Counted from the first letter of the stretch, positions 9,387 through 17,937 are shown. The stretch: DNA of 64,000 nt from CAWJMN01 sp963844055 (GCA_963844055.1 CAWJMN010000002.1:434001-498000); one strand, 5' to 3'. Notes: a model not told the origin generated them from the sequence alone. A program made the numbers and translations.

Positions 9387-10280
9387 CTAGTAATTCGATT
9401 TCAGAATTCGCCAGCACCAGAATGCACCGATCACTTCCAGGCCGATGGCAACGCCAAGCAACCAGGGACCTTTTTCATTGGTCAGAAAGGCCTGTACATA
9501 TTCGGGCTCTAGCCAAGTCAAAAGCCCCATCGCCACCACACCACCCACAGCCATGCCGATCGCCGACAAGCGGCTTCCCGACGTCACTGCCATCAAGTGA
9601 TTGCGAACATCTTGACGATCCAAGGCCGAACGAGACATCCGCTCTGTCAGCAGCGAGAGATTACCACCCGCACGACGATGAACGACGACGGCCGTTGCAA
9701 ACATTCGGAATTCCGACAGCGGAATGCGACGAACCATCCGGTTCATCACCGCAATCGGGGCCTGGCCCAGCTCAAGCTGTTGATAGGCATAGGCAAATTC
9801 GTCCCCCAGAGGACCTTTGATTTCTTTCGAGACAAGCTCGCACGCTTCCGACAGCGTTTGACCGCTACGTACGGCGTCGGCGATCGCTTGCAGGGCTTGT
9901 GGCAGTGCGCGACGCATTTGCCCCAGACGCCACCAGCGGATCACGCTGAAGTAAGTCAGTGGCAGCACGGCCCCCACCACCATTCCACCAGCAGCACCCA
10001 GCATGCTGTCAAACAGCACCAAAGGAATGCCACCACCGAGAATGATTCCACCAACGACAACCATCAGTGCGCCGGTAGCATCGAGACTGGTCCCCGACTC
10101 TTCCACCAAGCGATAAAACTTCTCGTTGAGATTCCCTTCAGGAATCTCCGGGATCAACTCCAAGCGACGCTTGGGCTCTTCACGCTTGCCCATCAAGTCG
10201 CGGATCAACAGGCCAAGGGCCGTGATCGCAACAGAGACCGAGACAAACGTGGCTGAAACGATAGCGATCTGTCCGATCAT
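9387..10280 (-). CDS. tadB: Tad pilus inner-membrane platform protein TadB
   Basis: 297 aa. An N-terminal helix (IAIVSATFVSVSVAITALGLLI) and a mid-protein hairpin of two helices precede the T2SSF domain (LPQALQAIADAVRSGQTLSEACELV ... GGNLSLLTERMSRSALDRQDVRNHLMAVT), with two C-terminal helices. The start ATG overlaps the tadA stop in an ATGA, indicating translational coupling. It pairs with TadC as the platform for pilin polymerisation. Confidence 0.9.
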   Translation of the reverse strand: MIGQIAIVSATFVSVSVAITALGLLIRDLMGKREEPKRRLELIPEIPEGNLNEKFYRLVEESGTSLDATGALMVVVGGIILGGGIPLVLFDSMLGAAGGMVVGAVLPLTYFSVIRWWRLGQMRRALPQALQAIADAVRSGQTLSEACELVSKEIKGPLGDEFAYAYQQLELGQAPIAVMNRMVRRIPLSEFRMFATAVVVHRRAGGNLSLLTERMSRSALDRQDVRNHLMAVTSGSRLSAIGMAVGGVVAMGLLTWLEPEYVQAFLTNEKGPWLLGVAIGLEVIGAFWCWRILKSNY

Positions 10281-11728
10281 GCCAAGTCCTCCTCGATCAT
10301 CATTTGGGCCGCAGCGTCACGCACCGGCAAATTGCTCAAGGGTCCAACGGCACTGTCGGGCGTCAGTTGACGGGCCGCAAACAGGCTGTCAGGAAGCTCA
10401 ATCCCAATTTGGTTGAGCCGCTTCAGGAACGAAGGCTTGTTGCCTGTCGCATAGAAGTGACCGCGAGCAACCCCATTCACATCAACACCGTTCTGTTCGA
10501 AGCCGAACAGATCTTGAATCATATAGTCGCCACTATCCAGGGCGGTCACTTCCGAAACTCGCATCACGCGGCGAACGCCCCCCTTGAGGCGAGCCAGGTG
10601 CACAACCACCGTGATGGCCGAAGCGATGTAGCGGCGGATCACCGGCACCGGCAGGTCAAAACCTGCCATGCTGACCATCACTTCCAAGCGGGAAAGTGCA
10701 TCGCGAGTATCATTCGCGTGGATCGTGGTAAGCGAACCTTCGTGACCGGTATTCATCGCTTGCAACATGTCGAGCGCTTCGCCACCGCGAACTTCGCCCA
10801 GGATGATGCGGTCAGGACGCATACGCAGTGCATTTCGCACCAAGTCGCGCTGGCTTACTTCGGTTGCCCCTTCTGGGCTCTTGGGCCGAGTTTCCAGCTT
10901 GACCACGTGCTTACGTTGCAGCTTGAGTTCTGCCGAGTCTTCAATCGTGACGAGGCGTTCATTGGCAGGAATGAAGCGCGAAAGGTTGTTCAGCAGCGTC
11001 GTCTTACCGCTACCAGTACCACCGCTGATCATCAGGTTGATACGTCCTTCGACGGCCGCTTCAATCAGCAGCAAAATCTCTTCGCAGACCGAGCCGCGAG
11101 CCAAAAGGTCTTGCACTTGCAAGGGGCGATGTCCGAATCGACGAATCGAAAGGACCGGACCTTGCAAAGCCAGCGGCGCGATGATCGCATTCACGCGGGA
11201 GCCATCTGCCAAACGGGCATCGACCATCGGATTGTGTTCATCAATCCGGCGACCCACGCGAGCCACCACCCGCTGAATGATTTGCAGCAAGTGATCTTCG
11301 TCAGCAAAAACCGTGTTCGTCTCTTGCAGGCGTCCCAAACGCTCGACATAAACCTCATGCGGGCCGTTGACCAAAATATCGGTCACATCAGGGTCTTGCA
11401 TGTAGATCTCGAGCGGACCTAGCCCAAACGATTCGGCGATCAATTCGTCGATCAGACGTTGTTCGTCAATCGGTGGCAGCTTCTTCGAGCGAGCATGCAG
11501 CATCCCTTCGGCCAAGCGGCGGATATCTTCCCGCAGCTCTTCTTCCGAAAGTCCAGCCAGACGCGACAGGTCCAGCGAGTCGAGTAGCTCGCGATGGATG
11601 CCGGTCTTCAGGCGTTGAAACTCTCCCTCGGTACCTTCACCTGGGGAACGATCCATGGCCGTAGCCGACAGATGGTTTCCATGGCCGTTGCCATTCGTAT
11701 TCGCCGAGCGGGATGAATTCAGAAACAT
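10277..11728 (-). CDS. tadA: Tad pilus assembly ATPase TadA/CpaF
   Basis: 483 aa type II/IV secretion ATPase. Visible motifs are Walker A SGGTGSGKTTLLNN, the Asp box VTIEDSAELKL, Walker B RPDRIILGEVRGGEAL and the His box TGHEGSLTTIHANDT. The N-terminal part (PLEIYMQDPDVTDILVNGPHEVYVERLGRL) is typical of the CpaF subgroup. The first 25 residues are Asn/Gly/His-rich and low-complexity. ATG at 11728 has GGGAG nine bases upstream. It powers pilus extension through TadB/TadC. It is downstream of the tadG-like gene and overlaps tadB by four bases. Confidence 0.95.
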   Translation of the reverse strand: MFLNSSRSANTNGNGHGNHLSATAMDRSPGEGTEGEFQRLKTGIHRELLDSLDLSRLAGLSEEELREDIRRLAEGMLHARSKKLPPIDEQRLIDELIAESFGLGPLEIYMQDPDVTDILVNGPHEVYVERLGRLQETNTVFADEDHLLQIIQRVVARVGRRIDEHNPMVDARLADGSRVNAIIAPLALQGPVLSIRRFGHRPLQVQDLLARGSVCEEILLLIEAAVEGRINLMISGGTGSGKTTLLNNLSRFIPANERLVTIEDSAELKLQRKHVVKLETRPKSPEGATEVSQRDLVRNALRMRPDRIILGEVRGGEALDMLQAMNTGHEGSLTTIHANDTRDALSRLEVMVSMAGFDLPVPVIRRYIASAITVVVHLARLKGGVRRVMRVSEVTALDSGDYMIQDLFGFEQNGVDVNGVARGHFYATGNKPSFLKRLNQIGIELPDSLFAARQLTPDSAVGPLSNLPVRDAAAQMMIEEDLA

Positions 11729-11785
11729 GTAACGATAGCTCCCAAGAGGGCAAAGCCGTTCACTGCCTGGTTAAAGGACAATCAA

Positions 11786-13165
11786 CTAGCGTGTCAGACG
11801 AATCTTGTGAATGTAAATATTTTCCGGAACCGGTGCAGGATTCGTTCCGACACCGGTCTCTACTGTGTTGTGTACTAAAAACGCGGGCTCTAAACGAACT
11901 CGTAAGCGAAAACCATTTCCAGGACCGTTGCCATTGCCAGGGTTGCCGGGATTTCCAATCGGTCCAGGTGGACCATTTCCCGAGTTCCCTGGATTGCCTG
12001 GCGGACCATTGCCGTTGCCGTTGTTTTCGAGCGCGGCTTCGACGATCCGAGCACCAATGAAACCAACCACATTGGCATTGCCACTGCCGTTTCCATTGCC
12101 GTTGCCATTCCCATTTCCATTGTTACCGTTGCCGGTAAACGTGCTGTAAATCGGAAAGGCCCGTATCGGACGATTGCTGGCGGCAATCAAATTCAACTCT
12201 GTCACCATTGCGGCCGCATTGTTCGGCGTGTCTTGCGTCCCATTGAGTACCAAGGCCGGCGAACCTGCATAAACGGGTCCCAGCACACCACCAGCGAGGT
12301 CCGCCGAAGGGACGCCATTGATGATCTGGCTAAGGGCCAAGCTCTCGGAGAAGTTCACTCCGGGATTGAGCGAAACCAGCGCCCCATTGAGCAATTCTGG
12401 CGGGTTGTTCTTCACAGGGTCAAGCAATACATCCAGCTGCATCCGGCCAAAGTTCCCCGGAATGTTGCGGCCAGAATTCCAAGTCGAACTCAAAATCCCC
12501 AGCGGAATCACCGGGGCGTTCACATTACGTAAATTCGGGCTGCCCGAACCAGGAAGCGGACGGAACCCAATCACCCGGCTATCGAGCGTTGCAAACGAAG
12601 CGGAGCTAATCGTGGCCGTATCAGGCGATCCAAACCCACGCAGAAGCAACATCACCGGATTGACGCCGGCCTTTTTACGCAGAACTTCCACACGCAGCGT
12701 ATTGAGCAAGGAACCAGACGTCGCAAACGGGTTACCAACCCCCACTGGTTGCGATGCCTGATCAATTCGCCCAGCCGTTACCAGCACTTCATTATCTGCT
12801 GCATTCGCCGAATACTGTGGGCGAAGCGATGCTCCGGCCCCATCATTATTCCGCTTCAAAAGTCCCGTGCTTGGGTCCAAGATCACACTCTGAGAGGCTG
12901 CCACATCATCGGTTTGCGCGACGGGAAGGTCGGCCAACCGGCCTTCATCGAGCAACTCTTCCACCGCCGAGGTTGCCAGGGTGTCGGTCAGTCGTAGCGT
13001 GTGCCGGTTGACCAGAACCAAATAGGTCCAGTTCACCACCAGCATCATCATCGCCAAGCCGATAATCATCACCAGCAGCGACCAGATGGTAATGCTGCCA
13101 GTGCGCGACTTCGCTGCACGTTTTGTGCGGAAGTTGCATCGGGTTGTCGAAGAGTGCCACAACAT
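11786..13165 (-). CDS. TadG-like pilus-associated protein with Gly/Asn/Pro-rich tail
   Basis: 459 aa. After about 20 basic residues there is one membrane segment beginning GSITIWSLLVMIIGLAMMML, the layout of TadE/TadG-type minor pilus proteins. A large extracellular part follows. Near residues 345-430 it has (GN)n and GPPGNPG-like repeats encoded by short tandem DNA repeats, and it ends in a short non-repetitive domain. Function is inferred from position between cpaB and tadA and from the N-terminal anchor. The repeat region resembles a flexible or collagen-like stalk, but a regular Gly-X-Y register is not kept throughout. ATG at 13165 has AAAGGA upstream. Confidence 0.65.
   Translation of the reverse strand: MLWHSSTTRCNFRTKRAAKSRTGSITIWSLLVMIIGLAMMMLVVNWTYLVLVNRHTLRLTDTLATSAVEELLDEGRLADLPVAQTDDVAASQSVILDPSTGLLKRNNDGAGASLRPQYSANAADNEVLVTAGRIDQASQPVGVGNPFATSGSLLNTLRVEVLRKKAGVNPVMLLLRGFGSPDTATISSASFATLDSRVIGFRPLPGSGSPNLRNVNAPVIPLGILSSTWNSGRNIPGNFGRMQLDVLLDPVKNNPPELLNGALVSLNPGVNFSESLALSQIINGVPSADLAGGVLGPVYAGSPALVLNGTQDTPNNAAAMVTELNLIAASNRPIRAFPIYSTFTGNGNNGNGNGNGNGNGSGNANVVGFIGARIVEAALENNGNGNGPPGNPGNSGNGPPGPIGNPGNPGNGNGPGNGFRLRVRLEPAFLVHNTVETGVGTNPAPVPENIYIHKIRLTR
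11930..12130 (-). repeat. low-complexity Gly-Asn/Gly-Pro coding repeats in the tadG-like gene
   Basis: Two blocks of short tandem repeats: hexamers such as CCATTGCCGTTG near 12075-12130, and a looser 9-base pattern encoding GNPGN/GPPG units near 11930-12015. Both stay in frame. Confidence 0.75.
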
Positions 13166-13242
13166 AAAAGACCAAGTATCCTTTAACCAACAGCGAGCAA
13201 GTCAAAAACCGATTCCGCAGCCAGCCCTCTAGTAACGCGTTA

Positions 13243-14292
13243 CTAGTTTGCGGCGACGTTTGCTTCAAACAGGACTTCCGTCTCATCCACCGAGACCACC
13301 TGAGGAGCCTTCACTCCCGAGGGAATCCGCTGGGCACCTTGCGAAGGAGCCGAGATCGGCTGAGTCGCAGGAGCTTCGTCGTCCGATTCAAAACGCTTGC
13401 CCGAAGGACCTTGACGCGATTCACGCACCCGGTCACCGGAGAATTCGATCACTTCCAGCTTGCCGCCAGAATACTTTTCGATGGTGAACTTCTTCGCAGG
13501 CTTGATCTCCTTAGCAGGAGGCAGCTCGCTCAGCCCCAGCAGTTCGCGGCGATTGGCGGATTCGATCTTTTCGTCTCCCCCTTCGACTTCCTTCGCACTA
13601 CGCAGGCTGACGCTCAGGGTGCCGGTCTTTTGAGCCACGACCAAACGGTTGGCATCGGCTGGCATTACCGCAACGGTCAAACCTTCCGTTACCAGGCCGT
13701 CCGCACGACGGGTTCCCCGTTGCAGAGGGCGATCTTCCAAGGCATCGACCACCAAAACGTTCGTCAACAGCGTACGGGTTTGGACTTCGCCCAGATCAGG
13801 GTGAGTTCCTTCCACCGTCAAAGCGATGTCAATATGGTCGCCATCTTCAATCCGCTTTCCACCTGGCTTGTTGTCTTGAACATCAATCACCACGGCGCGA
13901 TGGCCAGGAGGCAGACGTTCGGCCAAGTCTGGCAGCGATTCGCCAATCCCCATCAGCATTTCTTCGCGAAGTGCCAAGCCCGACTTGATTGGACGCTTAG
14001 CAATCCGCCCCACAGGCAACAAAACATTCTTGATCGTCCCCTTCAGGGCTTCCGATTCCGTTCCCTTCGGAACGGCCAGCAAGACCAGGTCTTGCTCGGT
14101 GATCCGAGTGTTGGCCCGGATGTTACCCCGTGCACAAACAATTTGTTCGACCACGACAGGAGCCGGTACCGGTGGAACTTCTTTGGCAACCGGTGGCTTC
14201 TGCATGGCTTGACGAACGATGTACGCCGACACAAGGCCGAGCACAATCGCCATCACTCCAAAGGTTACTGTTGCAGGACTAATACGCTTCAC
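13243..14292 (-). CDS. cpaB: Flp pilus assembly protein CpaB/RcpC
   Basis: 349 aa starting at GTG 14292 with GAGGAG nine bases upstream. An N-terminal transmembrane helix (TFGVMAIVLGLVSAYIVRQAM) is followed by a SAF-type domain (VCARGNIRANTRITEQDLVLLAVP...) and the CpaB/RcpC region with ADANRLVVAQKTGTLSVSLRS. CpaB proteins are periplasmic partners of the Tad secretin. No secretin gene accompanies it here. The C-terminal 90 residues are hydrophilic and not conserved-looking. It follows the tadE-like gene by about 140 bases, with a G/C-rich hairpin region between them. Confidence 0.88.
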   Translation of the reverse strand: MKRISPATVTFGVMAIVLGLVSAYIVRQAMQKPPVAKEVPPVPAPVVVEQIVCARGNIRANTRITEQDLVLLAVPKGTESEALKGTIKNVLLPVGRIAKRPIKSGLALREEMLMGIGESLPDLAERLPPGHRAVVIDVQDNKPGGKRIEDGDHIDIALTVEGTHPDLGEVQTRTLLTNVLVVDALEDRPLQRGTRRADGLVTEGLTVAVMPADANRLVVAQKTGTLSVSLRSAKEVEGGDEKIESANRRELLGLSELPPAKEIKPAKKFTIEKYSGGKLEVIEFSGDRVRESRQGPSGKRFESDDEAPATQPISAPSQGAQRIPSGVKAPQVVSVDETEVLFEANVAAN

Positions 14293-14429
14293 GTCAGATT
14301 CTCCTCAGATCGTCATCCCCGGCCGACAGGCTCCGAACGAAGCGCTGTTCCCAGGAAAGGGTTGGTATTTCAAAAAAGTGGTGGTAGGCAGTTGGGCGGG
14401 GTTCCCGTAAGGGCTTCCCCACAGGGGTT

Positions 14430-15041
14430 CTATTCCTTACGAGTCACATAGGTGTTAGTAAGCTGGTTCGTCCCCAGCGTGATTCCCACGAACTTAAGCA
14501 AATCCGGTGCCGCGTTTACCATCGGGACGCTTACCGTCACGCTGATCAGGTCCCCGGAGGCTGCATTGGCCAGTTGGTCGGTCCCATCATTCAGGCTAAT
14601 TAGCGTTCCGTTGATGTAAACTTGCGTGGTCGAAAATGTTTTCCAGGGATAAGTCGCCGTCGCATTTTGCACCGCAGACAGCACCAGCGCATCCCGCGAG
14701 CCCGCCAGCGAGGCTTCCCGTGCTCCGACGTGCGCAGCCGCATTTACGCCCTGCGAAGCCATTAGCAGCGTTCCAAACTCCACCAGGGCCAAAAGAACCA
14801 CCAGCAGGATGGGCATCACCATTACCAGCTCAATCGAGAGGACGGCCCCCAAGCGAGACTTGGCCTTCCGCCCCATCCGGCCGACGCGTCGACCAGTGTT
14901 CCGATTGTGACGGCACGCTTCCAGGAAAACCCCGGCCGTCGCGAAACAGCAGGCCACAGCCCCCGTCAGTCGTTGAGTCGTGTTCACAATTTGCCGCATC
15001 ATGGATTCACCAGCGATTCGTTTTCGCAACATTCTTAACAA
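14430..15041 (-). CDS. TadE-like pseudopilin
   Basis: 203 aa. An unusually long basic N-terminus of about 65 residues precedes GAVLSIELVMVMPILLVVLL, a prepilin-like helix with a Glu at its start followed by ALVEFGTLLMASQGVNAAAHVGAREA, the TadE signature. The rest is a soluble domain. TadE-type proteins are minor pseudopilins processed by TadV. A later start, for example the second or third Met, would give a more usual leader. Gap to tadV is 21 bases. Confidence 0.8.
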   Translation of the reverse strand: MLRMLRKRIAGESMMRQIVNTTQRLTGAVACCFATAGVFLEACRHNRNTGRRVGRMGRKAKSRLGAVLSIELVMVMPILLVVLLALVEFGTLLMASQGVNAAAHVGAREASLAGSRDALVLSAVQNATATYPWKTFSTTQVYINGTLISLNDGTDQLANAASGDLISVTVSVPMVNAAPDLLKFVGITLGTNQLTNTYVTRKE

Positions 15042-15062
15042 GCGTTGAACATTTCCTGCGAC

Positions 15063-15608
15063 TTATTGGTGGGTCGCGATGTAGGCCAGCACCGCCAGCG
15101 TGGCGACAGCCATCGGCACTGCAAACGGCACGGCTCGCTTCCGCTTCTTGGGCTTGGCCATCCGGCCGGAGTCCTCATCATCCCGCATGTCGCTGGCGTT
15201 TCCGCCAACGCCCAGGTATTGCCGCTGGGCCGAAAGCATGCCGACCTTCATCCCGGCGGTCGCCATTACTACCACGGCGATCAGCGCCCCCAGAACTGAG
15301 CCCAGGCCCACGGTTACCAGCAGCATTTGCCAGCCCAGCCAGGTTCCCAGCGCTGCCAGAAGCTTCACGTCCCCCATGCCGCCGCCCCCCAAAATCCAGG
15401 GCAAAAGCAGCACGATAAAGCCCACCACAAACCCAATCAGGGCGTGGGAAATCCCCATCCCGCCCGGAGCAGCCACATGGTAGACCAGCCCCAGAACGGC
15501 CGTCGGAACGGTCAACCAGTTGGGGATCTTGTGGGTCTTGAAGTCGAGAGCGGCGGCCAGCAGAGCAAACAGGCCAACCAGCAGATAAAACTCGGTACTT
15601 GGATGCAT
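15063..15608 (-). CDS. tadV: prepilin peptidase TadV/CpaA (A24 family)
   Basis: 181 aa polytopic membrane protein. The two catalytic aspartates of type IV prepilin peptidases are visible in AALDFKTHKIPNWLT and in GGMGDVKLLAALG (the GxGD motif). It is the short form without the N-methyltransferase domain, as is usual for Tad systems. It should cleave the Flp-type pilins and the TadE-like protein encoded beside it. A near-perfect sigma54 promoter lies 101-116 bases upstream, making this the likely first gene of the tadV-tadC operon. Confidence 0.92.
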   Translation of the reverse strand: MHPSTEFYLLVGLFALLAAALDFKTHKIPNWLTVPTAVLGLVYHVAAPGGMGISHALIGFVVGFIVLLLPWILGGGGMGDVKLLAALGTWLGWQMLLVTVGLGSVLGALIAVVVMATAGMKVGMLSAQRQYLGVGGNASDMRDDEDSGRMAKPKKRKRAVPFAVPMAVATLAVLAYIATHQ

Positions 15609-15708
15609 CTCGGGGGGTCCTTGCGACTTCCTTTTGTATCAATGTTGCGGGCTGTATCGCTGGTAGCGATCTTAGGCCCGCATCCGATCTTCCTACCCCA
15701 CTCCAAAA

Positions 15709-15724
15709 AGCAAACCCAGTGCCA
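15709..15724 (-). promoter_or_regulatory. sigma54 (-24/-12) promoter of the tadV operon
   Basis: On the minus strand the sequence reads TGGCACTGGGTTTGCT, matching the RpoN consensus TGGCAC-N5-TTGCW at every defined position, with GG and GC ten bases apart. Transcription would start near 15697, about 90 bases before the tadV ATG. Confidence 0.78.
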
Positions 15725-15777
15725 AAGACTCCTTCCCCACGGCATTGACGGCCGGTCGATCCCTCATTCAGACAGCG

Positions 15778-16086
15778 TTACGGCGTAGGTCCGACAGTTC
15801 CCTGCCCGGCCACACCGCCGCGAGTGCACTGCGTAACCGTGCCGAGGTCGTCGTGGTATTCACTTGCCGGAATGATTCCAAAACCGGCGAAGCTATAGCT
15901 TTGGTCGATCCGCAAAATCGCCTGGGCCGAGTCGGCAAGTTCGGAAATCACCCCATCGCGCACTGCGCTGAGGCCTCCGACGATGCCAAAAACCAACAAC
16001 ACCCCCAGCAGGCTCCATTCGAACGAGAGGACCCCGTCCTCTTCGTGCCATAGCTGGCTGATCATCTTTTGCATGTGATCTTGCAT
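15778..16086 (-). CDS. flp: Flp-type pilin 1 (divergent)
   Basis: 102 aa from the ATG at 16086, chosen for the purine-rich AAGGGGG-GGTGGA stretch just upstream; an earlier in-frame start at 16116 exists. The leader ends EEDG and is followed by VLSFEW, so TadV would cut after Gly, leaving Glu at +5 and Trp at +6. The hydrophobic helix SLLGVLLVFGIVGGLSAVRD follows, then a short tail with one Cys (TQCTRG). It is the most divergent copy with a Cys: it lacks the TDCDR form and the ADSGFVDAEVF segment. It is the pilin nearest to tadV. Confidence 0.85.
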   Translation of the reverse strand: MQDHMQKMISQLWHEEDGVLSFEWSLLGVLLVFGIVGGLSAVRDGVISELADSAQAILRIDQSYSFAGFGIIPASEYHDDLGTVTQCTRGGVAGQGTVGPTP

Positions 16087-16142
16087 TCCACCGCCCCCTT
16101 CAAACTGATTGGTCAAACCGCTTGCAGCTGTTAGGCCGTCAA

Positions 16143-16472
16143 CTAGCCACCATTCGTGCCGTCGTTGACCGTCCCTTGCTGGCTTCCAGGGGCAAGTGTC
16201 GAGCGGTCGCAGCGGGTTACCGGTGCGGGCGTATCCGTGAACGTACTGCCATTGGACGTAAAGAAGGGGTTTGTAATCGCGGTCAAGGTGAACGACTGAT
16301 CGATGGCGGTACTCGCCTGGGCGACGTCGGCCAGTTCGTCAATCACAGCATCGCGAGCGGCCGACAGGCCACTGACAATTCCGATGGTTAGCAGCGTCAA
16401 CAGCAGGACCCACTCAAACGAGAGGACCCCTTCTTCTTCGTTCCAAAGCCGGGAAATCAGGGTGTTTTTCAT
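16143..16472 (-). CDS. flp: Flp-type pilin 2
   Basis: 109 aa from the ATG at 16472. Leader MKNTLISRLWNEEEG, then VLSFEW with Glu at +5, and the membrane helix VLLLTLLTIGIVSGLSAARD. The conserved IDELADVAQ...IDQSF helix follows, with one Cys in TRCDR and a C-terminus ending GTNGG. It lies 56 bases upstream of pilin 1 and is probably cotranscribed with it. Preceded by about 310 bases with no gene, after the pilin 3 terminator. Confidence 0.87.
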   Translation of the reverse strand: MKNTLISRLWNEEEGVLSFEWVLLLTLLTIGIVSGLSAARDAVIDELADVAQASTAIDQSFTLTAITNPFFTSNGSTFTDTPAPVTRCDRSTLAPGSQQGTVNDGTNGG

Positions 16473-16783
16473 CTTTTTATCCAGTGCGGCAGGGTTCTTG
16501 TGGGGAGCCCTTATCAAGATCACTCTTGATAAGTTGTGTCAGAATCGCCAAGCGTTTCCGCATTACTTCTTTCGGCAATCCTTCCACGATGATTACGGTT
16601 TTGAATTTGTCTAGCCTCAGTCGGGTGGATTTTCCAGTTTCGCGGAGCCCCGGTTCGGGTTGTGCGGCCAGCGTTACAACCCGTTTCCTACAGTCCAAAA
16701 AAAAGAGCCGACAAGCGGCTCTTTAAACGTCATCAAAGACACGACCTACAAAAGTCAATCCGACTTAGGCAGATCAACTACGA
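16473..16783. other. spacer upstream of pilin 2
   Basis: 311 bases holding the terminator of pilin 3 and presumably the promoter of pilins 2 and 1. No convincing sigma54 or sigma70 element was found and no gene is seen. Confidence 0.5.
16696..16724 (-). terminator. Rho-independent terminator after pilin 3
   Basis: On the minus strand AAAGAGCCG and CGGCTCTTT flank a five-base loop and run into T8. It closes the pilin 5-4-3 unit. Confidence 0.88.
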
Positions 16784-17122
16784 TTATTCACCACCGGCAT
16801 GATCATCAATCGGTGCATTGGATTGATCATTCAACGGAACCGTTCGGTCACAGTCAGTGAAGACCTCGGCATCTACGAAGCCAGAATCAGCGGCTGTGGT
16901 CGTGTCGCCCGTATGTACCGCGTTAGCCAAAGGGAAGTGAATCGTATAAGACTGATCAATAGCCAACATCACTTCGGCCGTGTCGCCCAGTTCATCAATG
17001 ACTGCATCGCGAGCAGCAGTCATTCCCGAAACGGCACCGATCGTCATCAGCGTAACAAGCAGCGTCCACTCGAACGACAGCAAGCCCTCTTCTTCGTTCC
17101 ACATCTTAAGAGCCATTGCCAT
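16784..17122 (-). CDS. flp: Flp-type pilin 3
   Basis: 112 aa from the ATG at 17122, with AAAGGAT nine bases upstream. Leader MAMALKMWNEEEG, then LLSFEW (Glu +5, Trp +6), helix TLLVTLMTIGAVSGMTAARD and the IDELGDTAE...IDQSYTI helix. The C-terminal domain has ADSGFVDAEVFTDCDRT with the single Cys and ends DDHAGGE. It is 62 bases after pilin 4 and has its own strong terminator downstream. Confidence 0.88.
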   Translation of the reverse strand: MAMALKMWNEEEGLLSFEWTLLVTLMTIGAVSGMTAARDAVIDELGDTAEVMLAIDQSYTIHFPLANAVHTGDTTTAADSGFVDAEVFTDCDRTVPLNDQSNAPIDDHAGGE

Positions 17123-17184
17123 TATGCAAATCCTTTTCAAGTAAACCGCAATCGGTTCAAAGCCGCCCAAAAACAGAGGATCAA

Positions 17185-17550
17185 TTAAAAATTATCGCCA
17201 ACCTTGTCATCGATTGGCGCGATGTTTTGGCTATTCACCAAGATGTCGCGATCACAATCGGTGAAAGTCTGACCGTCTACAAACTGCGAATCACTCGCCT
17301 GTCCGACTACGGAACCTGGCCCCGCACCGTTGGGATTGATCGAGACTTGCAGGGGGAAGTCGATTCGGAACGAACCGTCGACAGCCAACATCGATTGGGC
17401 CGAATCACCTAGTTCGTCAATAATTCCATCACGAGCAGCAGTAGCACCAGCAACGACGCCAATCGTCAGCAAAGTCACCAGCATGACCCACTCAAAACTG
17501 AGTAGACCATCTTCTTCCGAAATGACTTGCTGAACAAATTTTTGCAACAT
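17185..17550 (-). CDS. flp: Flp-type pilin 4
   Basis: 121 aa from ATG 17550, with AGGTG six bases upstream. Leader MLQKFVQQVISEEDG, then LLSFEW, helix VMLVTLLTIGVVAGATAARD, IDELGDSAQ helix, and a Gly/Ala-containing insertion before SQFVDGQTFTDCDRD (single Cys). It ends KVGDNF instead of GG. It is the only copy whose leader lacks Trp and has Val-Ile before the acidic stretch. It sits 45 bases after pilin 5. Confidence 0.87.
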   Translation of the reverse strand: MLQKFVQQVISEEDGLLSFEWVMLVTLLTIGVVAGATAARDGIIDELGDSAQSMLAVDGSFRIDFPLQVSINPNGAGPGSVVGQASDSQFVDGQTFTDCDRDILVNSQNIAPIDDKVGDNF

Positions 17551-17595
17551 GCCAACACCTATGCTTCACTGATACAGGCTAAACCAAGAGCAAAA

Positions 17596-17937
17596 CTATT
17601 CGCCGCCACCATGGTCGTTGCTGGGGCTTAGTTGATCATTCATGCCAGCGATCGTGCGATCGCAGTCGGTGAAGACTTCGGCGTCAACAAAGCCAGAATC
17701 AGCGGCAGTTGTTGTATCAACTGCATGTACATCTACGTTAAGGGGGTAATCAATGGTGAACGAGTGATCGAGGGCGAGCATCGCTTCAGCCACATCGCCA
17801 AACTCGTCAATGATCGCATCACGTGCAGCGGTCAACCCGCTGACAATGCCAATCGTTAGAAGCGTGAAGAGAAGCACCCATTCAAAGGCGATCGAACCGT
17901 CTTCTTCTTGCCAAGCCTTCATCAAGCTGTTTTTCAC
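17596..17937 (-). CDS. flp: Flp-type pilin 5
   Basis: 113 aa from GTG 17937, with GGAGAAG upstream. Leader MKNSLMKAWQEEDG is followed by SIAFEW, which keeps Glu at +5 and Trp at +6 although positions +1 to +3 differ. Helix VLLFTLLTIGIVSGLTAARD, then IDEFGDVAEAMLALDHSFTI and ADSGFVDAEVFTDCDRT with the single Cys; C-terminus NDHGGGE. First gene of the pilin 5-4-3 run. A strong terminator from pilin 6 lies just upstream. Confidence 0.87.
   Translation of the reverse strand: MKNSLMKAWQEEDGSIAFEWVLLFTLLTIGIVSGLTAARDAIIDEFGDVAEAMLALDHSFTIDYPLNVDVHAVDTTTAADSGFVDAEVFTDCDRTIAGMNDQLSPSNDHGGGE

Noticed and set aside
10304..11422. Plus-strand open frame of about 372 codons opposite tadA
   Set aside because: Antisense shadow of a conserved ATPase gene; rich in Gln/His/Arg as expected for such shadows.
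12060..12130. Hexamer repeats as a CRISPR or microsatellite outside genes
   Set aside because: They encode a Gly-Asn tract inside the tadG-like gene and keep the frame.
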